Assembly (NCBI RefSeq): GCF_000504285.1
Contig: NZ_KI632511.1
Location: 3,965,372 to 4,029,371, forward strand
Reading direction: 5' to 3'
Origin: Actinospica robiniae DSM 44927
GTDB taxonomy: Bacteria > Actinomycetota > Actinomycetes > Streptomycetales > Catenulisporaceae
Length of the DNA stretch: 64,000 nt
In this document: in pieces, positions 35,854 through 44,655 of the stretch
Layout of the letters: the number at the start of each line of letters is the position of its first letter
Numbering within the stretch: position 1 is the stretch's first letter
Notes under the pieces: generated by a model
What the model saw: only the letters and a program-made list of their open reading frames with translations
Told to the model about the DNA's origin: nothing
Databases searched by the model: none
Program-made: the position numbers and the translations under genes

Positions 35854-36461
35854 CAACGGCCTCCAGGCATTCCAGTGTCCTTACTGCTGACTTGCTGGCC
35901 CCCTTCGCCATGTACGGAGCTTTCCTCCGCTCGGACTACTACGAGGCCTCCGTCCCACCTGCGGCCGTCAGCCGACGACGGGCCCGCCCCCGACCGGACT
36001 GGCTGCCCGGACGGTAGGGCGACCGCAGACGGTTCCCACGTTCGCTGTGTGCCAATCGACGAGTGAGGTGCCCAGCTGAGCCCCGGCAGCATCGCCACGG
36101 TTACGCCGCAGACCTTCACCGTGGCCTCCCCACCGGCATCCGCTGTCCGGCTTCGGAGTTGGCCACCCGACCACACGGCGGCCACGCCACTGCAAACCCG
36201 GCCCATATCCACCAGGTTGGAGCCGGTACTGGGCTTACGGGGCATTAACACTGGTTCCTCTCGTACACCTTCTCGTCTCGCTTGCCGGACCCGCACCGTC
36301 TGGCAGTACCAATGCGTCCCGTCGTTGTCAGGGCTGCTTCCCGCCCTCCCCAGCGTCTCCCGGGTCAGACTGCCCTCAGCTTCAACCCGAATGCTGCGAC
36401 AATCGGGCGGCGGGGTCCTTTCACCCCCGCTCGGTTAAACACACAGCGCCTCGTGGCGCAC

Positions 36462-36625
36462 GCGGATCTCCCAGCGGATGCGCAGACGCCGGAACCAGTG
36501 CAGGAGCGCGAATGCGGCTTCGGCCACCCAGCGGTAGATGCCCAGCCCGGAGCCATGCTCGGTGCCCCGGCGGGCGACGACCGGGGTGATGCCGAGCTCG
36601 CGGACCTGGCGGCTGAGTCGACCTG
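36462..36625 (-). pseudogene. IS5 transposase 5' exon, truncated upstream
   Basis: The minus strand reads SRQVRELGITPVVARRGTEH, then GIYRWVAEAAFALLHWFRRL and RIRWEIR up to the intron start. The usual DRGYD block before RELGITPV is missing or scrambled, so upstream of about 36625 the gene is lost. This exon proves that the intron lies in an IS5 gene. Confidence 0.75.
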
Positions 36626-36773
36626 GGAGATCGCGCTCGGATCCCCACGACATGGCCAATCGCGACGTCCTCAAGGCCACGCGCGGTTCAGACTGTTGAG
36701 CATCGGTAGGTCACCGAGGGGCTGACGCGCCCCTGGGTGAGCGCGGTCGGCGTGCCATGGTGGCTCTTGGAAC

Positions 36774-37457
36774 TTAGCCGTGCTGCCAGGTGCGTGGTGG
36801 CAGATGGGCGGCGAAGTGTCTCGCGACGTCGTCGGCTATTGCTTCGGCGTCGCGGGAGCCGTCGATCTCCAGGACGTGCACGCCGTGTTCCCGTGCCGCG
36901 CGTGCGGCGTGTTCGGCGAGTAGGCGGTCGCGCTCGACGCGGTTCGCCTGGGCGAGCTCGGGGTCGCCCACATCGACGGTCACCGTGCTGGCGCGTGGCA
37001 GTGTGCGGATCTGGTGTTGCCGGAACTCCTCGGTCGGCACCATGATGATCATGCGGTCGGGTGCGTCGAGCATGGGTGCGAGCGCCTCGGGGCGCAGGCC
37101 GAAGCCCTCGGCCAGCAGCGGATGCGGGCTCACGAGCGCGCGCAGGTCGTCGAAGACGAACTCGAGCCGATCGGCGAAGATGGCAAGGCTCTCCTCGGCC
37201 AGTGCGTCCGGCGTCGAGCCCGCCCAGTCCGGGCCGGGATACTCGCCGTCGGGCGAACCGGCCCGGGCTCGGCGCGCGGCTCGGCGTTCCAGGTGGCCGC
37301 GGGCGTCGTGGTAGTCGTAGTGGTATGCCGTCAGGCCGTGTCGGGTGGCGAGGATGTTGGAGACGGTGGACTTGCCGGCCCACTGCGCGCCGCCGATCCA
37401 CAGTGCGGCGTGCAGGGTGCCGAAGGGGTCCCATTCGAAATCCGCGGAATCAGTCAC
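36774..37457 (-). CDS. P-loop nucleotide kinase-like protein
   Basis: A 227-residue protein from GTG 37457. The Walker A motif GGAQWAGKST (near residue 22) is followed by YHYDYHDARGHLERRAARRA, a LAEGFGLRPEAL block with an acidic Walker B-like region, and IIMVPTEEFRQ. The texture is that of the AAA_33/kinase superfamily used on small molecules, nucleotides or antibiotics. The substrate is not clear. It is cytosolic and stands between IS remnants as a single gene. A short palindromic stretch near 36725 (GGGGCTGACGCGCCCC) may be its terminator. Confidence 0.7.
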   Translation of the reverse strand: MTDSADFEWDPFGTLHAALWIGGAQWAGKSTVSNILATRHGLTAYHYDYHDARGHLERRAARRARAGSPDGEYPGPDWAGSTPDALAEESLAIFADRLEFVFDDLRALVSPHPLLAEGFGLRPEALAPMLDAPDRMIIMVPTEEFRQHQIRTLPRASTVTVDVGDPELAQANRVERDRLLAEHAARAAREHGVHVLEIDGSRDAEAIADDVARHFAAHLPPRTWQHG

Positions 37458-37606
37458 GGCTGGAGTATGCCCAGGTCAACTGTGGGTCGGAAGTCTCGAT
37501 GACTCGGAGGAATATCACAGTCCGAATAGGGAACCGGGTGTAGCGGCTGCGCGTATTACCAAGAGACGGCAGCGTCGATTGATAGCTGTTCGGAGGTCGT
37601 GACTTG

Positions 37607-38640
37607 TTAGCGTTTCGAGCGTTGACGGGGCTGGCTGTGTCGGGCGCTGGTGCGGGTTGCGAGGTGTCCTCGGCCGCGTCGGGTGGTGGCCAGACGGGCG
37701 CGTAAGCGCTGGGTGACTGGGTTGCGGTAGCCGTAGGCGCAGCGGGCGTCGGTCTTGATCGCCCGGTTGTGGCCTTCGGATCCGGCGTTGCTCACGCCCG
37801 AGACGATTCCGGCGATGATCTCGTTGCGCCAGGTGCTGACGGTGGTGGCCAACCGCCGCATCTCGGGCAGGCCGGAGGCGGTACAGGAGGCGTAGAACCG
37901 TTCGAGCCGACGGTAGATCTGCTCGCGGCTCGGGTGGGTGGGCTCGTCGTGTCCCTCTGTCCACGCGGGCACTGACGCGGCGGTGCGGCCCTCGACCTGC
38001 CCGAGCAGGCCGTTTCCACCAGTCGGATCAACAAAGCCGATATGCCAGCGGCCTACCACTGCGTTCCACGCGCCCGTGGGCTCGTCCCAGCGACCAACGC
38101 GCCCCGCCGCGCCGAGTCTCGTCGATGCCCAGGCAGCCGACCTCAGGGTCCTTCTCCGGCAGGGCGCGCACGGCATGGGCGTGCACCGCAGGGTTCACGA
38201 TCGGCCAGGACACGGCGTGGTCGGGGGCGGACTGGAGCACGGTACGCCCGCCGTCGCCCACCCCGGCCCGGGCCGCCTCGCGCAACCGGGCTCGTGAGTC
38301 GATGGCGCGGCGGGATCTGCGGGACGTGCTCGGTGAACGTCGCCCTCGGACACGATGGCTCGACGCAGCGCCAACGCCGTTTGGTCCAGGTCAACAAAGT
38401 CTGGCGACCGGCGACCGGGAGATCCCTGGGCCGGGTGCGCACCCACGAGTGCGGACGCGCGGAGTGCACCCCGCAGTCTGGACAGCACCTGGTCGCTTGG
38501 CCCTCCGTGACCAGCGCCAGCACTGGGTTGTGGTGCTCGTCGAGTTCGACGGCGACGACCGCTACCCCGTCGAGGCCGAGCAGACGTGTCGCATCGTTGG
38601 TCAAGCCCGTGGCCTCCCGGTGAGAATTCAAGCGTCGCAA
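37607..38640 (-). pseudogene. ISL3-family transposase, frameshifts and internal deletion
   Basis: The N-terminal zinc ribbon (RCCPDCGVHSARPHSW) and WTKRRWRCVEPSCPRATFTE are intact. The frame then shifts (VNPAVHAHAVRALPEKDPEV, GIDETRRGG with the first Asp) and shifts again (DEPTGAWNAVVGRWHIGFVD). It jumps straight from VPAW to the C-terminal block (RRLERFYASCTASGLPEMRR, NAGSEGHNRAIKTDARCAYG). About 200 residues of the catalytic core are deleted. Dead element. Confidence 0.8.
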
Positions 38641-38780
38641 CTCGAATGATCACAGAGCGCCACGGGCGCCTCATCTCCAGCAAGATCCTGATCTACCAGA
38701 CATCGCGCAGGCTCACGCCACCAGCACGGTTAAGCTCGATGACCCGCCATGGTGGTTGCGCCAAACGCCGCCGCCGAGCA

Positions 38781-38806
38781 GGTCCGGCCGCGAGCGCGGC
38801 CGGACC
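38781..38806. terminator. Perfect 11-bp hairpin
   Basis: GGTCCGGCCGC-GAGC-GCGGCCGGACC, symmetric about 38793. It lies downstream of the cold-shock cluster on the minus strand (38991 stop) and could end that transcript or an antisense one. The rest of 38641-38990 shows no gene I can support; a 93-codon minus frame has only weak protein-like texture. Confidence 0.6.
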
Positions 38807-38990
38807 ATGCGCCCAGGATGGCGCGGCTAACCGGCGGTGAAAGTCGAGCCGGGAACGATCGAAACAAGGCCAGTAGCGGCGTAACCTGCGCCGTTGTGAA
38901 GTCAACGCCAGACACACCAGCACGGCCATCACGAAGGCGGGCCGAGCGTGGATCGCCCGTTGCCGTTCGATCAAGCTATCGCGACTCTGG

Positions 38991-39293
38991 TTATAAGGCT
39001 CCGAGTAGCGCGGACGCCTTCTCGAGCGGGGTGGGAGCGGCTGCCGGGGCGGGGGCGGCGGCAGCGCGGGTGCAGGTGAACCCGAGGCGGCTGAGGGCTC
39101 TGGCGACTTCCTCGGCCGAGAAATCTCGGCGATCCTGCCGGGTGACCACCTCGCCGACCTGCTTCAGGGGGTAGGTCCGGCGGCCGATGATCACGCAATC
39201 GCCGGTCACGGTCTCGGGTTTGATGCCCTTCATGGCCCGTTCCACCTCGCTTTTGGTGAGGTCGAAGGCGAAGCGGGCGATGATGCAGCGCAT
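38991..39293 (-). CDS. Small protein conserved beside the cold-shock helicase
   Basis: A 100-residue protein (MRCIIARFAFDLTKSEVERA) whose middle holds the repeated block found in Streptomyces homologues: KPETVTGDCVIIGRRTYPLK then QVGEVVTRQDRRDFSAEEVA. The C-terminus is an A/P linker and a short LEKASALLGAL helix. In Streptomyces this type of protein is found next to a DEAD-box helicase and a CspA-type gene, so involvement in RNA handling at low temperature is inferred from linkage. It follows the helicase on the same strand by 116 bp. Confidence 0.7.
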   Translation of the reverse strand: MRCIIARFAFDLTKSEVERAMKGIKPETVTGDCVIIGRRTYPLKQVGEVVTRQDRRDFSAEEVARALSRLGFTCTRAAAAPAPAAAPTPLEKASALLGAL

Positions 39294-39409
39294 GGGTGCC
39301 TCACAGAATTCGAAGGTAATACCGCGGAGGTCGGGGTCGGCCGTTTTGGGAAAGCGGCCCGGCTTGCGAGAGCGGTGCCCGGAGGTGGAGATTCGCGGGG
39401 CGTGGGATC

Positions 39410-40906
39410 TTACGCACCCGTGCTGGATGTGCGGGCTGGGGAGGCGGGCCGCTGGGCCCGGGGAGCACGGTGGCGTTGGCCGCGCGCCGAGGCGCTTCGG
39501 CGCGCGGCGCGTTCGGTCACCGGCGCGGTGATGGTGACCGGGTGGCCCGACGGGGCTTGGGCGCCGGTGATGCGGCGGAGTTCGGCTTCGCCGGAGCGTA
39601 CCTGCGTGGTGCGGGGGGTGATGCCCGCGTTGTTCATCAGGCGGTTCATCTCGCGGCGTTGTCCGGGCAGCACGAGGGTGACGACGCTGCCTGACTTGCC
39701 GGCGCGGGCGGTGCGCCCGCCGCGGTGCAGGTAGTCCTTGTGGTCGTTCGGCGGGTCGACGTTGACCACGAGGTCGAGGTCGTCCACGTGGATGCCGCGG
39801 GCCGCGACGTTTGTGGCCACCAGCACGTTGACGTGCCCGGTTTTGAAGTGTTCGAGGGTGCGGGTTCGCTGCGCCTGGGACTTGCCGCCGTGCAGCGCCG
39901 CGGCGCGCACGCCGCTTGCGAGCAGGTCCGCGGTCAGCCTGTCGACGGCGTGCTTGGTGTCCAAGAACATCAGGACACTGCCGTCGCGGGCGCCGATCTC
40001 GATGGTGGTGGCTCGTTTGTCGGCGCCTTGAACGTGCAGCACGTGGTGTTCCATCGTGGTGACCGCTCCTGCCGCGGGGTCGACGGAGACCACCACCGGG
40101 TCGGTCAGGTAGCGGCGCACCAGCAGGTCGACGTTGCGGTCCAGGGTGGCGGAGAACAGCATCCGCTGGCCGTCGGGGTGGACCTGGTCGAGCAGTTCGG
40201 TGACCTGCGGCATGAAGCCCATGTCGGCCATCTGGTCGGCCTCGTCCAGGACGGTGATCGCGACCTGGTCCAGGCGGCATGCTCGGCGTTCGATCAGGTC
40301 CTTCAGCCGGCCCGGCGTCGCGACCAGGATCTCCGCGCCGTCGCGCAGGGCGGCGGTCTGCCGGCCGATCGGCATGCCGCCGACGACGGTGGCGGTGCGC
40401 AGTCTCAGCGGCCGTGCGTAGGGCGCGAGCGCCTCGGTGACCTGCTGGGCCAACTCCCGGGTGGGCACCAGGACGAGGGCGAGTGGTTGGCGTGGCTCGG
40501 CGCGGCGCCCTGCCGTGCGGGAAAGCAGTGCGAGACCGAAGGCCAGGGTCTTGCCCGAACCGGTCCGGCCCCGGCCCAGTACGTCGCGTCCGGCCAGGGA
40601 GTTCGGGAGAGTCGCCGCCTGGATCGGGAACGGCACGACCAGGCCCTCGGCGCGCAGGGCCGCCGACAGGGGCGCGGGCAGTCCCAGATCGGCGAACGTC
40701 GCGACGGCCGGCAACGCGGGGGTAGAAGAGATCGGAGGCGCGAACTCCGCCGGCGCGGCGGGGCGGGGCCTGCGGCCGGCCGGGCGCCCGGCGACATCCG
40801 CCCGACCCGAGCCGGCGCGGCCCGGGGACTGCGATCGAAGTCCGGCGCCGCGCGCAGAGTCGCCGGTGCGGGAGTAATGGTCGTTCGTACGAGTCGTGCG
40901 GTTCAC
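39410..40906 (-). CDS. DEAD-box RNA helicase
   Basis: A 498-residue protein from GTG 40906, preceded by GAGGAAGG. Motifs: Q motif FPIQAATLP, Walker A GRGRTGSGKT, PTRELAQQV (Ia), VATPGRLKDL (Ib), LDEADQM (II), FSATLD (III), TKHAVDRL (IV), VATNVAARGIHVDDL (V) and HRGGRTARAG (VI). The N-terminal 60 residues are basic and disordered, the C-terminal 80 are R/P-rich; both are probable RNA-binding tails. It lies between a cold-shock protein gene and a small conserved protein on the same strand, like cold-shock helicases that unwind structured mRNA. A separate terminator (41198-41226) sits upstream. Confidence 0.9.
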   Translation of the reverse strand: MNRTTRTNDHYSRTGDSARGAGLRSQSPGRAGSGRADVAGRPAGRRPRPAAPAEFAPPISSTPALPAVATFADLGLPAPLSAALRAEGLVVPFPIQAATLPNSLAGRDVLGRGRTGSGKTLAFGLALLSRTAGRRAEPRQPLALVLVPTRELAQQVTEALAPYARPLRLRTATVVGGMPIGRQTAALRDGAEILVATPGRLKDLIERRACRLDQVAITVLDEADQMADMGFMPQVTELLDQVHPDGQRMLFSATLDRNVDLLVRRYLTDPVVVSVDPAAGAVTTMEHHVLHVQGADKRATTIEIGARDGSVLMFLDTKHAVDRLTADLLASGVRAAALHGGKSQAQRTRTLEHFKTGHVNVLVATNVAARGIHVDDLDLVVNVDPPNDHKDYLHRGGRTARAGKSGSVVTLVLPGQRREMNRLMNNAGITPRTTQVRSGEAELRRITGAQAPSGHPVTITAPVTERAARRSASARGQRHRAPRAQRPASPARTSSTGA

Positions 40907-41197
40907 GGAGAACCTTCCTCGATGCGGCGCGTATCAAAGAATTCCGGCAGCGGTGTCACCGCATACAGAATCACGAATACGAACCGGGAAAAGAAAACAC
41001 TGAAGCGAGAAAAATGCGCCGACTCACAAACGCTGGGCGCAGTGATGCGCGGAAATCGGCCGGTCGGCCCTGAAGGTGAGTCTGAATCGGTCTCTTGCCG
41101 CCGCGGATTTCCGCGGGCGGACCGCTGGAAGGGAACGCGTCCCGTACCGCCCTAGGGCCGGCTTCGCCGGGCGCGCCGTGCCGAGGAGCAGACGAAC
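40907..41197. other. Leader region of helicase gene
   Basis: About 290 bp without a gene, between the cold-shock gene's terminator and the helicase GTG. The stretch near 40960-41030 is AT-rich (GAATACGAACCGGGAAAAGA) and may hold the promoter and a long untranslated leader, as is usual for cold-induced mRNAs. No palindrome strong enough to call. Confidence 0.4.
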
Positions 41198-41226
41198 GGG
41201 GCCCGCGCCTGAAAGGTACGGGCCCC
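41198..41226 (-). terminator. Terminator after cold-shock protein gene
   Basis: Arms GGGGCCCG (41198-41205) and CGGGCCCC (41219-41226), with a GCCTGAAAGGTA-type loop, begin 23 bp after the cold-shock stop. Eight perfect base pairs. Confidence 0.75.
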
Positions 41227-41248
41227 GGAAATACGTGGGCGTGCAGCG

Positions 41249-41452
41249 CTACGCCGGAACGATGTTCTCCGCCTGCGGGCCCTTCTGGCCCTGCGTGACG
41301 TCGAAGCTGACCTTCTGGCCCTCCTGCAGCTCGCGGAAGCCCTGGGCGGCGATGTTCGAGTAGTGCGCGAACACGTCGGCGCCGCCGCCGTCCTGCTCGA
41401 TGAATCCGAAACCCTTTTCCGCGTTGAACCACTTCACAGTGCCAGTAGCCAT
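41249..41452 (-). CDS. cspA: Cold-shock domain protein
   Basis: A 67-residue protein from ATG 41452 with a near-ideal AAGGAGA ribosome-binding site 7 bp upstream. It has RNP1 (GFGFIE) and RNP2-like (DVFAHYS) motifs in the standard order within [20 protein letters not shown] and ends [15 protein letters not shown]. It is a single-stranded nucleic-acid chaperone. It has a long gene-free upstream region (41453-41960) typical of a cold-regulated leader. The gene symbol reflects the family and not proven orthology. Confidence 0.92.
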   Translation of the reverse strand: MATGTVKWFNAEKGFGFIEQDGGGADVFAHYSNIAAQGFRELQEGQKVSFDVTQGQKGPQAENIVPA

Positions 41453-41960
41453 GTATATCTCCTTCGGGGCGGTGCCCTGGGCCCACACCATGCGGGCCCG
41501 GTGTCGCCGTGATGATTGCCCCTCCGGAAAAGCGCCGGAATCACGTTAATGCGCCACCGGCCCGGCCGAACCGGTGAGGCGCTTGAAAGTATCGGGGACC
41601 ACAACTGCAACTGGACTCAACAGTATCATGGCATGAGCGGCTGCGCGCGCTCTCGACGTCGAATTTCACAGCCCGCGGAAATATGCTCCTTGAGACCGGT
41701 AATTTCTCCTGTCCTCGCATCAGATTTTCGGCGTCGGCGGAACGGGAAAGTGCGGTCGTTCCCGGCAGCGGTCGTTCCCGGCGGCCGCCGCCGCGAGGCT
41801 GCCGACGGTGTTCGCTGATCTCCGGTCTGCGGCGACGCGGCCTCGCCCAGCTGTCCGCGCTCAGATAGTGCTGGTCGGCGGAAGCGACCCGCTCGTCATC
41901 GATCCGCGGGTGTGCTCTGCCCCTGGCGCGAGAGTCGATTTCAGTATGCTGCGCTGCCCT
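41453..41960. other. Long leader/promoter region of the cold-shock gene
   Basis: About 500 bp without a gene. The portion to about 41700 is more AT-rich than average and contains TTTTCCGGAGG-type stretches on the minus strand. A long 5' leader upstream of csp genes is a familiar feature. A conserved temperature-responsive fold cannot be tested by eye. Confidence 0.45.
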
Positions 41961-42180
41961 TCACCTGCTCGCGCGGTCGCCGGTGCCGGCGCCGGTGGGA
42001 GCGGCGGTCTGCTGGTAGCCGCCGGGTCGGGGCGCCTGTCGGGTGCCGTGGATGCTGTCGCGGGCTACGGCGGCGACCGCCTGCGCGGTGATGCCGAAAC
42101 TCGGTGTAGAGGCGCTGATCATCGGCGTAGGCGCCCGTAGTGTTCCAGGCTGACGATGCGTCCGGCGTCGCCGGCGACGT
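41961..42180 (-). pseudogene. Transketolase C-terminal remnant
   Basis: On the minus strand GDAGRIVSLEHYG (42173-42135) is followed, after one extra base, by AYADDQRLYTEFGITAQAVA then AVARDSIHGTR, ending at a stop at 41961 after a T/G/P-rich tail. This is the final domain of a thiamine-diphosphate transketolase (family form: EHYGASADYQTLYREFGFTA). Everything upstream is missing, so the protein was a full transketolase that has been deleted to its last 60 residues. Confidence 0.65.
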
Positions 42181-42444
42181 CGCGTCAGCCCAGCGTTGTC
42201 GGCCGGTTCCAGCGCGGCGAGCGCGAACTGCGCCGACCGCGCGCATCACCTCCGGGCCGGGGGCCGCCGGCAGGAACGGCTCCAGCAGGCCGATGGCATC
42301 TCCACAGGACGCCACAGAGCCGACACCTGAACGGGTGAACTAAGAAAAACTCATGTCGCCCATGTAGATATTTCCGGCTGCCCGGGGTATGGTTCCTCGT
42401 GTCGGAAGAAGAGGTCCCATGGACGTGGCAGAGACGAACTGCCC

Positions 42445-42860
42445 GTGAATGCGACAGAAGTAAGCCATGCGCGAAGGCCGGCACGTCAGGGGCGCGCGCG
42501 GATGGTGCAAGGCGATAGGAGCCAGATGCGAAGGCCCGATTTCTCCGGGCGCGCGCAGACGGCGTATGGCAGGGCAGTCCGACGCGCTGGGACCGAGAAA
42601 GTGAACGGGGTTCCGGCAGGGGACTGGTTGAAGGTGCAAGACAGGTATCTGAGAAGAAGGGAAGGGCTCACCGTCAGATCGCCCGTCATGGCCGAGTTGT
42701 TCCGGCCGGGCGGCTTACCGCAGGTCTCCTATGTAGCGAAAGGTGGTCTCCGGTCACGCTTACGCGATCCCCGCAGCCTCCGGTCGTCTCGATCGGATGT
42801 GCGGATGGCAGTCACCGATCCACTCCCCCGGGTCGGTAGACGGTAGAGATGGTGTTACCC
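42445..42860 (+). ncRNA. Candidate structured RNA region
   Basis: One open frame spans it, but codon usage here is unlike the genes around it: third positions are not GC-enriched, and rare AGA, AGG, TTA and GTA codons are common. The sequence is purine-rich with short complementary tracts (GGCCCGATTTCTCCGGGC; GTCTCC and GGAGAC-like repeats). It ends at a perfect terminator hairpin (42871-42898) directly before the MerR gene. This suggests an untranslated transcript or leader instead of a protein. No known RNA family was recognised. Confidence 0.3.
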
Positions 42861-42870
42861 GGATAACCCT

Positions 42871-42898
42871 GGGCCCCGGTGCTTGCGCACCGGGGCCC
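42871..42898 (+). terminator. Terminator/attenuator upstream of MerR gene
   Basis: GGGCCCCGGTGC-TTGC-GCACCGGGGCCC, a perfect 12-bp stem, 22 bp before the MerR start codon. Either it ends the upstream transcript or it attenuates read-through into the MerR gene. Confidence 0.85.
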
Positions 42899-42919
42899 TC
42901 TTACCGTGTGGAGGCTTAT

Positions 42920-43237
42920 ATGGAACCGGACTCGCAGACCGCCGCCGAGAAGCTGGATGACGAGACCTACCCGGCTTACAGCATGGGGCGGGCCGCGGAG
43001 ATCCTGGGGGTGACCCCGGAGTTTCTGCGCAGCCTGGACGAGGCGAGACTGATCACCCCGCAACGCTCACCCGGCGGACACCGCCGCTACTCGCGCTACC
43101 AACTGCGCATCGCCGCCCGCGCCCGCGAGATGCTCGACGCCGGCACCGCCCTGGAAGCAGCCTGCCGCATCATCATCCTCGAAGACCAACTCGAAGAAGC
43201 CCTCCGGCTCAACGCCGCCAACCGCCCGCACTCCTGA
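42920..43237 (+). CDS. MerR-family transcriptional regulator
   Basis: A 105-residue protein from ATG 42920, with GGAGG 6-7 bp upstream. The winged helix reads PAYSMGRAAEILGVTPEFLR, then TPQRSPGGHRRYSRYQLRIA, the canonical MerR HTH-wing. A short dimer helix (IIILEDQLEEALRLN) follows. It has no effector domain or metal-binding cysteines, so it is the short actinobacterial type. It lies just beyond the cold-shock cluster, a linkage also seen in Streptomyces. Its targets are unknown. Confidence 0.85.
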   Translation: MEPDSQTAAEKLDDETYPAYSMGRAAEILGVTPEFLRSLDEARLITPQRSPGGHRRYSRYQLRIAARAREMLDAGTALEAACRIIILEDQLEEALRLNAANRPHS

Positions 43238-43419
43238 CACACACCGCCGGCGCTCCGATGCCCGGCTCCGGTTCCTCGTGCGGCGCGGCGACTCTGAAGC
43301 AGAAGTCCTACTGACCGAGGCACTCGACAGACTCCGCAGCAACGTGAACCGAAACACCGCGGTACCCGGAGCGCGCGCAGGGTCGGGAGAGCGGCGTCGG
43401 CGACAGCCGGGCTATGGCC

Positions 43420-44611
43420 TGAGGGTGCCGCGAAGTCCATCCATGCTGGTCATGAGGTTGCGTAGGCCGTGATCGGACCACGATGATCGCCACTTATGTG
43501 TCTCCGTTTCGTCTTCCTGCTCACCTCCCGGATGCTCGCTGCGGCACGGGTCTCGCGCCGAGATGCGGCCTGGCGCACGGCGGAGATCCTGCTACTCCAG
43601 CACCAGCTCACCGTCTTGCAGCGCCAACTCGGCGAGCGTGCCCGACCGAAGGTCTCCTGGGCCGATCGGGCGCTGATCGCGCTGCTGCTCGGGCTGATAC
43701 CTCGAGCGCGCCACGCCAGGATGAGGTTGATCGTCACTCCCGGCGCCATCCTGCGGTGGCGCCGTGACCTGCTACGCCGCCGCTGGGCCCGCAAGTCCGC
43801 GCCGAAGGGCCGACCGCCGACACACCGCAACATCAAGGCCCTGGTGCTACGCATGGCTCGTGAGAACACCGGGTGGGGCTACCGACGCATCGCCGGCGAA
43901 CTGGCCGGCCTCGGCATCAAGGTCGCGCCGTCAACCGTCTGGGCGATCCTGAGGAAGGCCGGAATCGAACCGGCACCGCAGCGGAACGGGCCGAGTTGGG
44001 CGAGCTTCCTGCGCTCGCAGGCCGAGGCGATCCTCGCCACCGACTTCTTCACCGTCGACCTGCTCGACGGCACCACCGCGCACATCCTGACGATGATCGA
44101 GCACGCCACCCGGCGCATCCACATCCTCGGCGCCACCGCCCATCCCACGGCAGAGTGGACCACACAGATGGCCCGCAACGCCCTCATGGACCTCGGCGAA
44201 CAGCCCGAGCGGTTCAAGTTCCCCATCCGCGACCACGGCCGGCAGTTCACCGCCGGCTTCGACGCCGTATTCCACGCCTCCGACATCCGCATCGTCACCA
44301 CCGGCATCCAAGCCCCGGTGATGAACGCGATCCAGGAACGCCGGCACCGCACCGTCCGCATCGAACTGCTCGACCGCACCCTCGTCTGGGACCTCGCCCA
44401 CCTACGCAGCGTCCTGGCCGAGTACGAGACGTTCTACAACGAGCACCGACCGCACCGGGCGTTGGGAAATGCCGCGCCGCTGCGTCCGCTACCCGACAAC
44501 ATCGTCGACCTCGACCACTTCCGCATCACCCGACGCGACCGTATCGACGGAATCCTCCACGAATACCACATCGCCGCTTGAACTGCATGGATAGACTTCC
44601 CGGCACCCTCA
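43420..44611 (+). mobile_element. Integrase-core IS element, intact
   Basis: A 26-bp imperfect inverted repeat bounds a 1.19-kb element: left 43420-43445 begins TGAGGGTGCCGCGAAGTC, right 44586-44611 on the minus strand begins TGAGGGTGCCGGGAAGTC. Arms differ at 2 positions. It carries one transposase gene with DDE motifs. No target duplication is evident in the flanks. Class: IS481/IS3-like single-ORF integrase type. Confidence 0.85.
43496..44581 (+). CDS. Transposase, integrase core (DDE)
   Basis: A 361-residue protein from ATG 43496. It has an N-terminal helix-turn-helix (RTAEILLLQHQLTVLQRQLG), an HTH_21-type region (GWGYRRIAGELAGLGIKVAP), and an rve core with ATDFFTVDLLDG (first Asp), FPIRDHGRQFTAGFD (second Asp; normally RDRD) and MNAIQERRHRTVRIELLDR (Glu). 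It ends RPHRALGNAAPL ... HEYHIAA, the same tail as the remnant at 13054-13230. Active-site residues are all present, so it may be functional. Confidence 0.88.
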   Translation: MCLRFVFLLTSRMLAAARVSRRDAAWRTAEILLLQHQLTVLQRQLGERARPKVSWADRALIALLLGLIPRARHARMRLIVTPGAILRWRRDLLRRRWARKSAPKGRPPTHRNIKALVLRMARENTGWGYRRIAGELAGLGIKVAPSTVWAILRKAGIEPAPQRNGPSWASFLRSQAEAILATDFFTVDLLDGTTAHILTMIEHATRRIHILGATAHPTAEWTTQMARNALMDLGEQPERFKFPIRDHGRQFTAGFDAVFHASDIRIVTTGIQAPVMNAIQERRHRTVRIELLDRTLVWDLAHLRSVLAEYETFYNEHRPHRALGNAAPLRPLPDNIVDLDHFRITRRDRIDGILHEYHIAA

Positions 44612-44655
44612 AGGCGCTTACTCCGGAGCGCGCCTAGCCTGGCCCGCCCGAGACG

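Larger units (their letters stand above)
34306..36461 (-). mobile_element. Group II intron inserted in an IS5 transposase gene
   Basis: The 5' end is GTGCGCC (minus strand, first base 36461), the conserved group II start. The 3' end is a domain VI stem (GGGCGGGCCGGGG pairing with CCCCGGTCCGACCC, with an A offered as branch point in GACCCTAC), ending AC at 34306. Domain V is at 34369-34402. The reverse transcriptase ORF sits in domain IV; 35857-36461 holds ribozyme domains I-III and no protein. Exons flanking the 2156-nt intron join as ...RIRWEIR / DDIHEAFLAL..., restoring the IS5 transposase. Both exons belong to a fragmentary IS copy, so intron splicing would not yield a full transposase unless more of the gene lies elsewhere. 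Confidence 0.85.

Noticed and set aside
35857-36440. rRNA-like impression from the structured DNA upstream of the intron reverse transcriptase
   Set aside because: The region is bounded by group II intron ends and contains its ribozyme domains; no rRNA landmarks could be placed.
39294-40937. Long N-terminal extension of the frame that ends in the 100-residue protein at 38991
   Set aside because: The extension overlaps the helicase in another frame and is R/P-rich. The family-like protein begins at ATG 39293.
39725-41155. 476-codon plus-strand frame antisense to the DEAD-box helicase
   Set aside because: Its composition is V/Q/G-rich with no domain; it mirrors the helicase gene, which has every helicase motif. 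It is a frame shadow.
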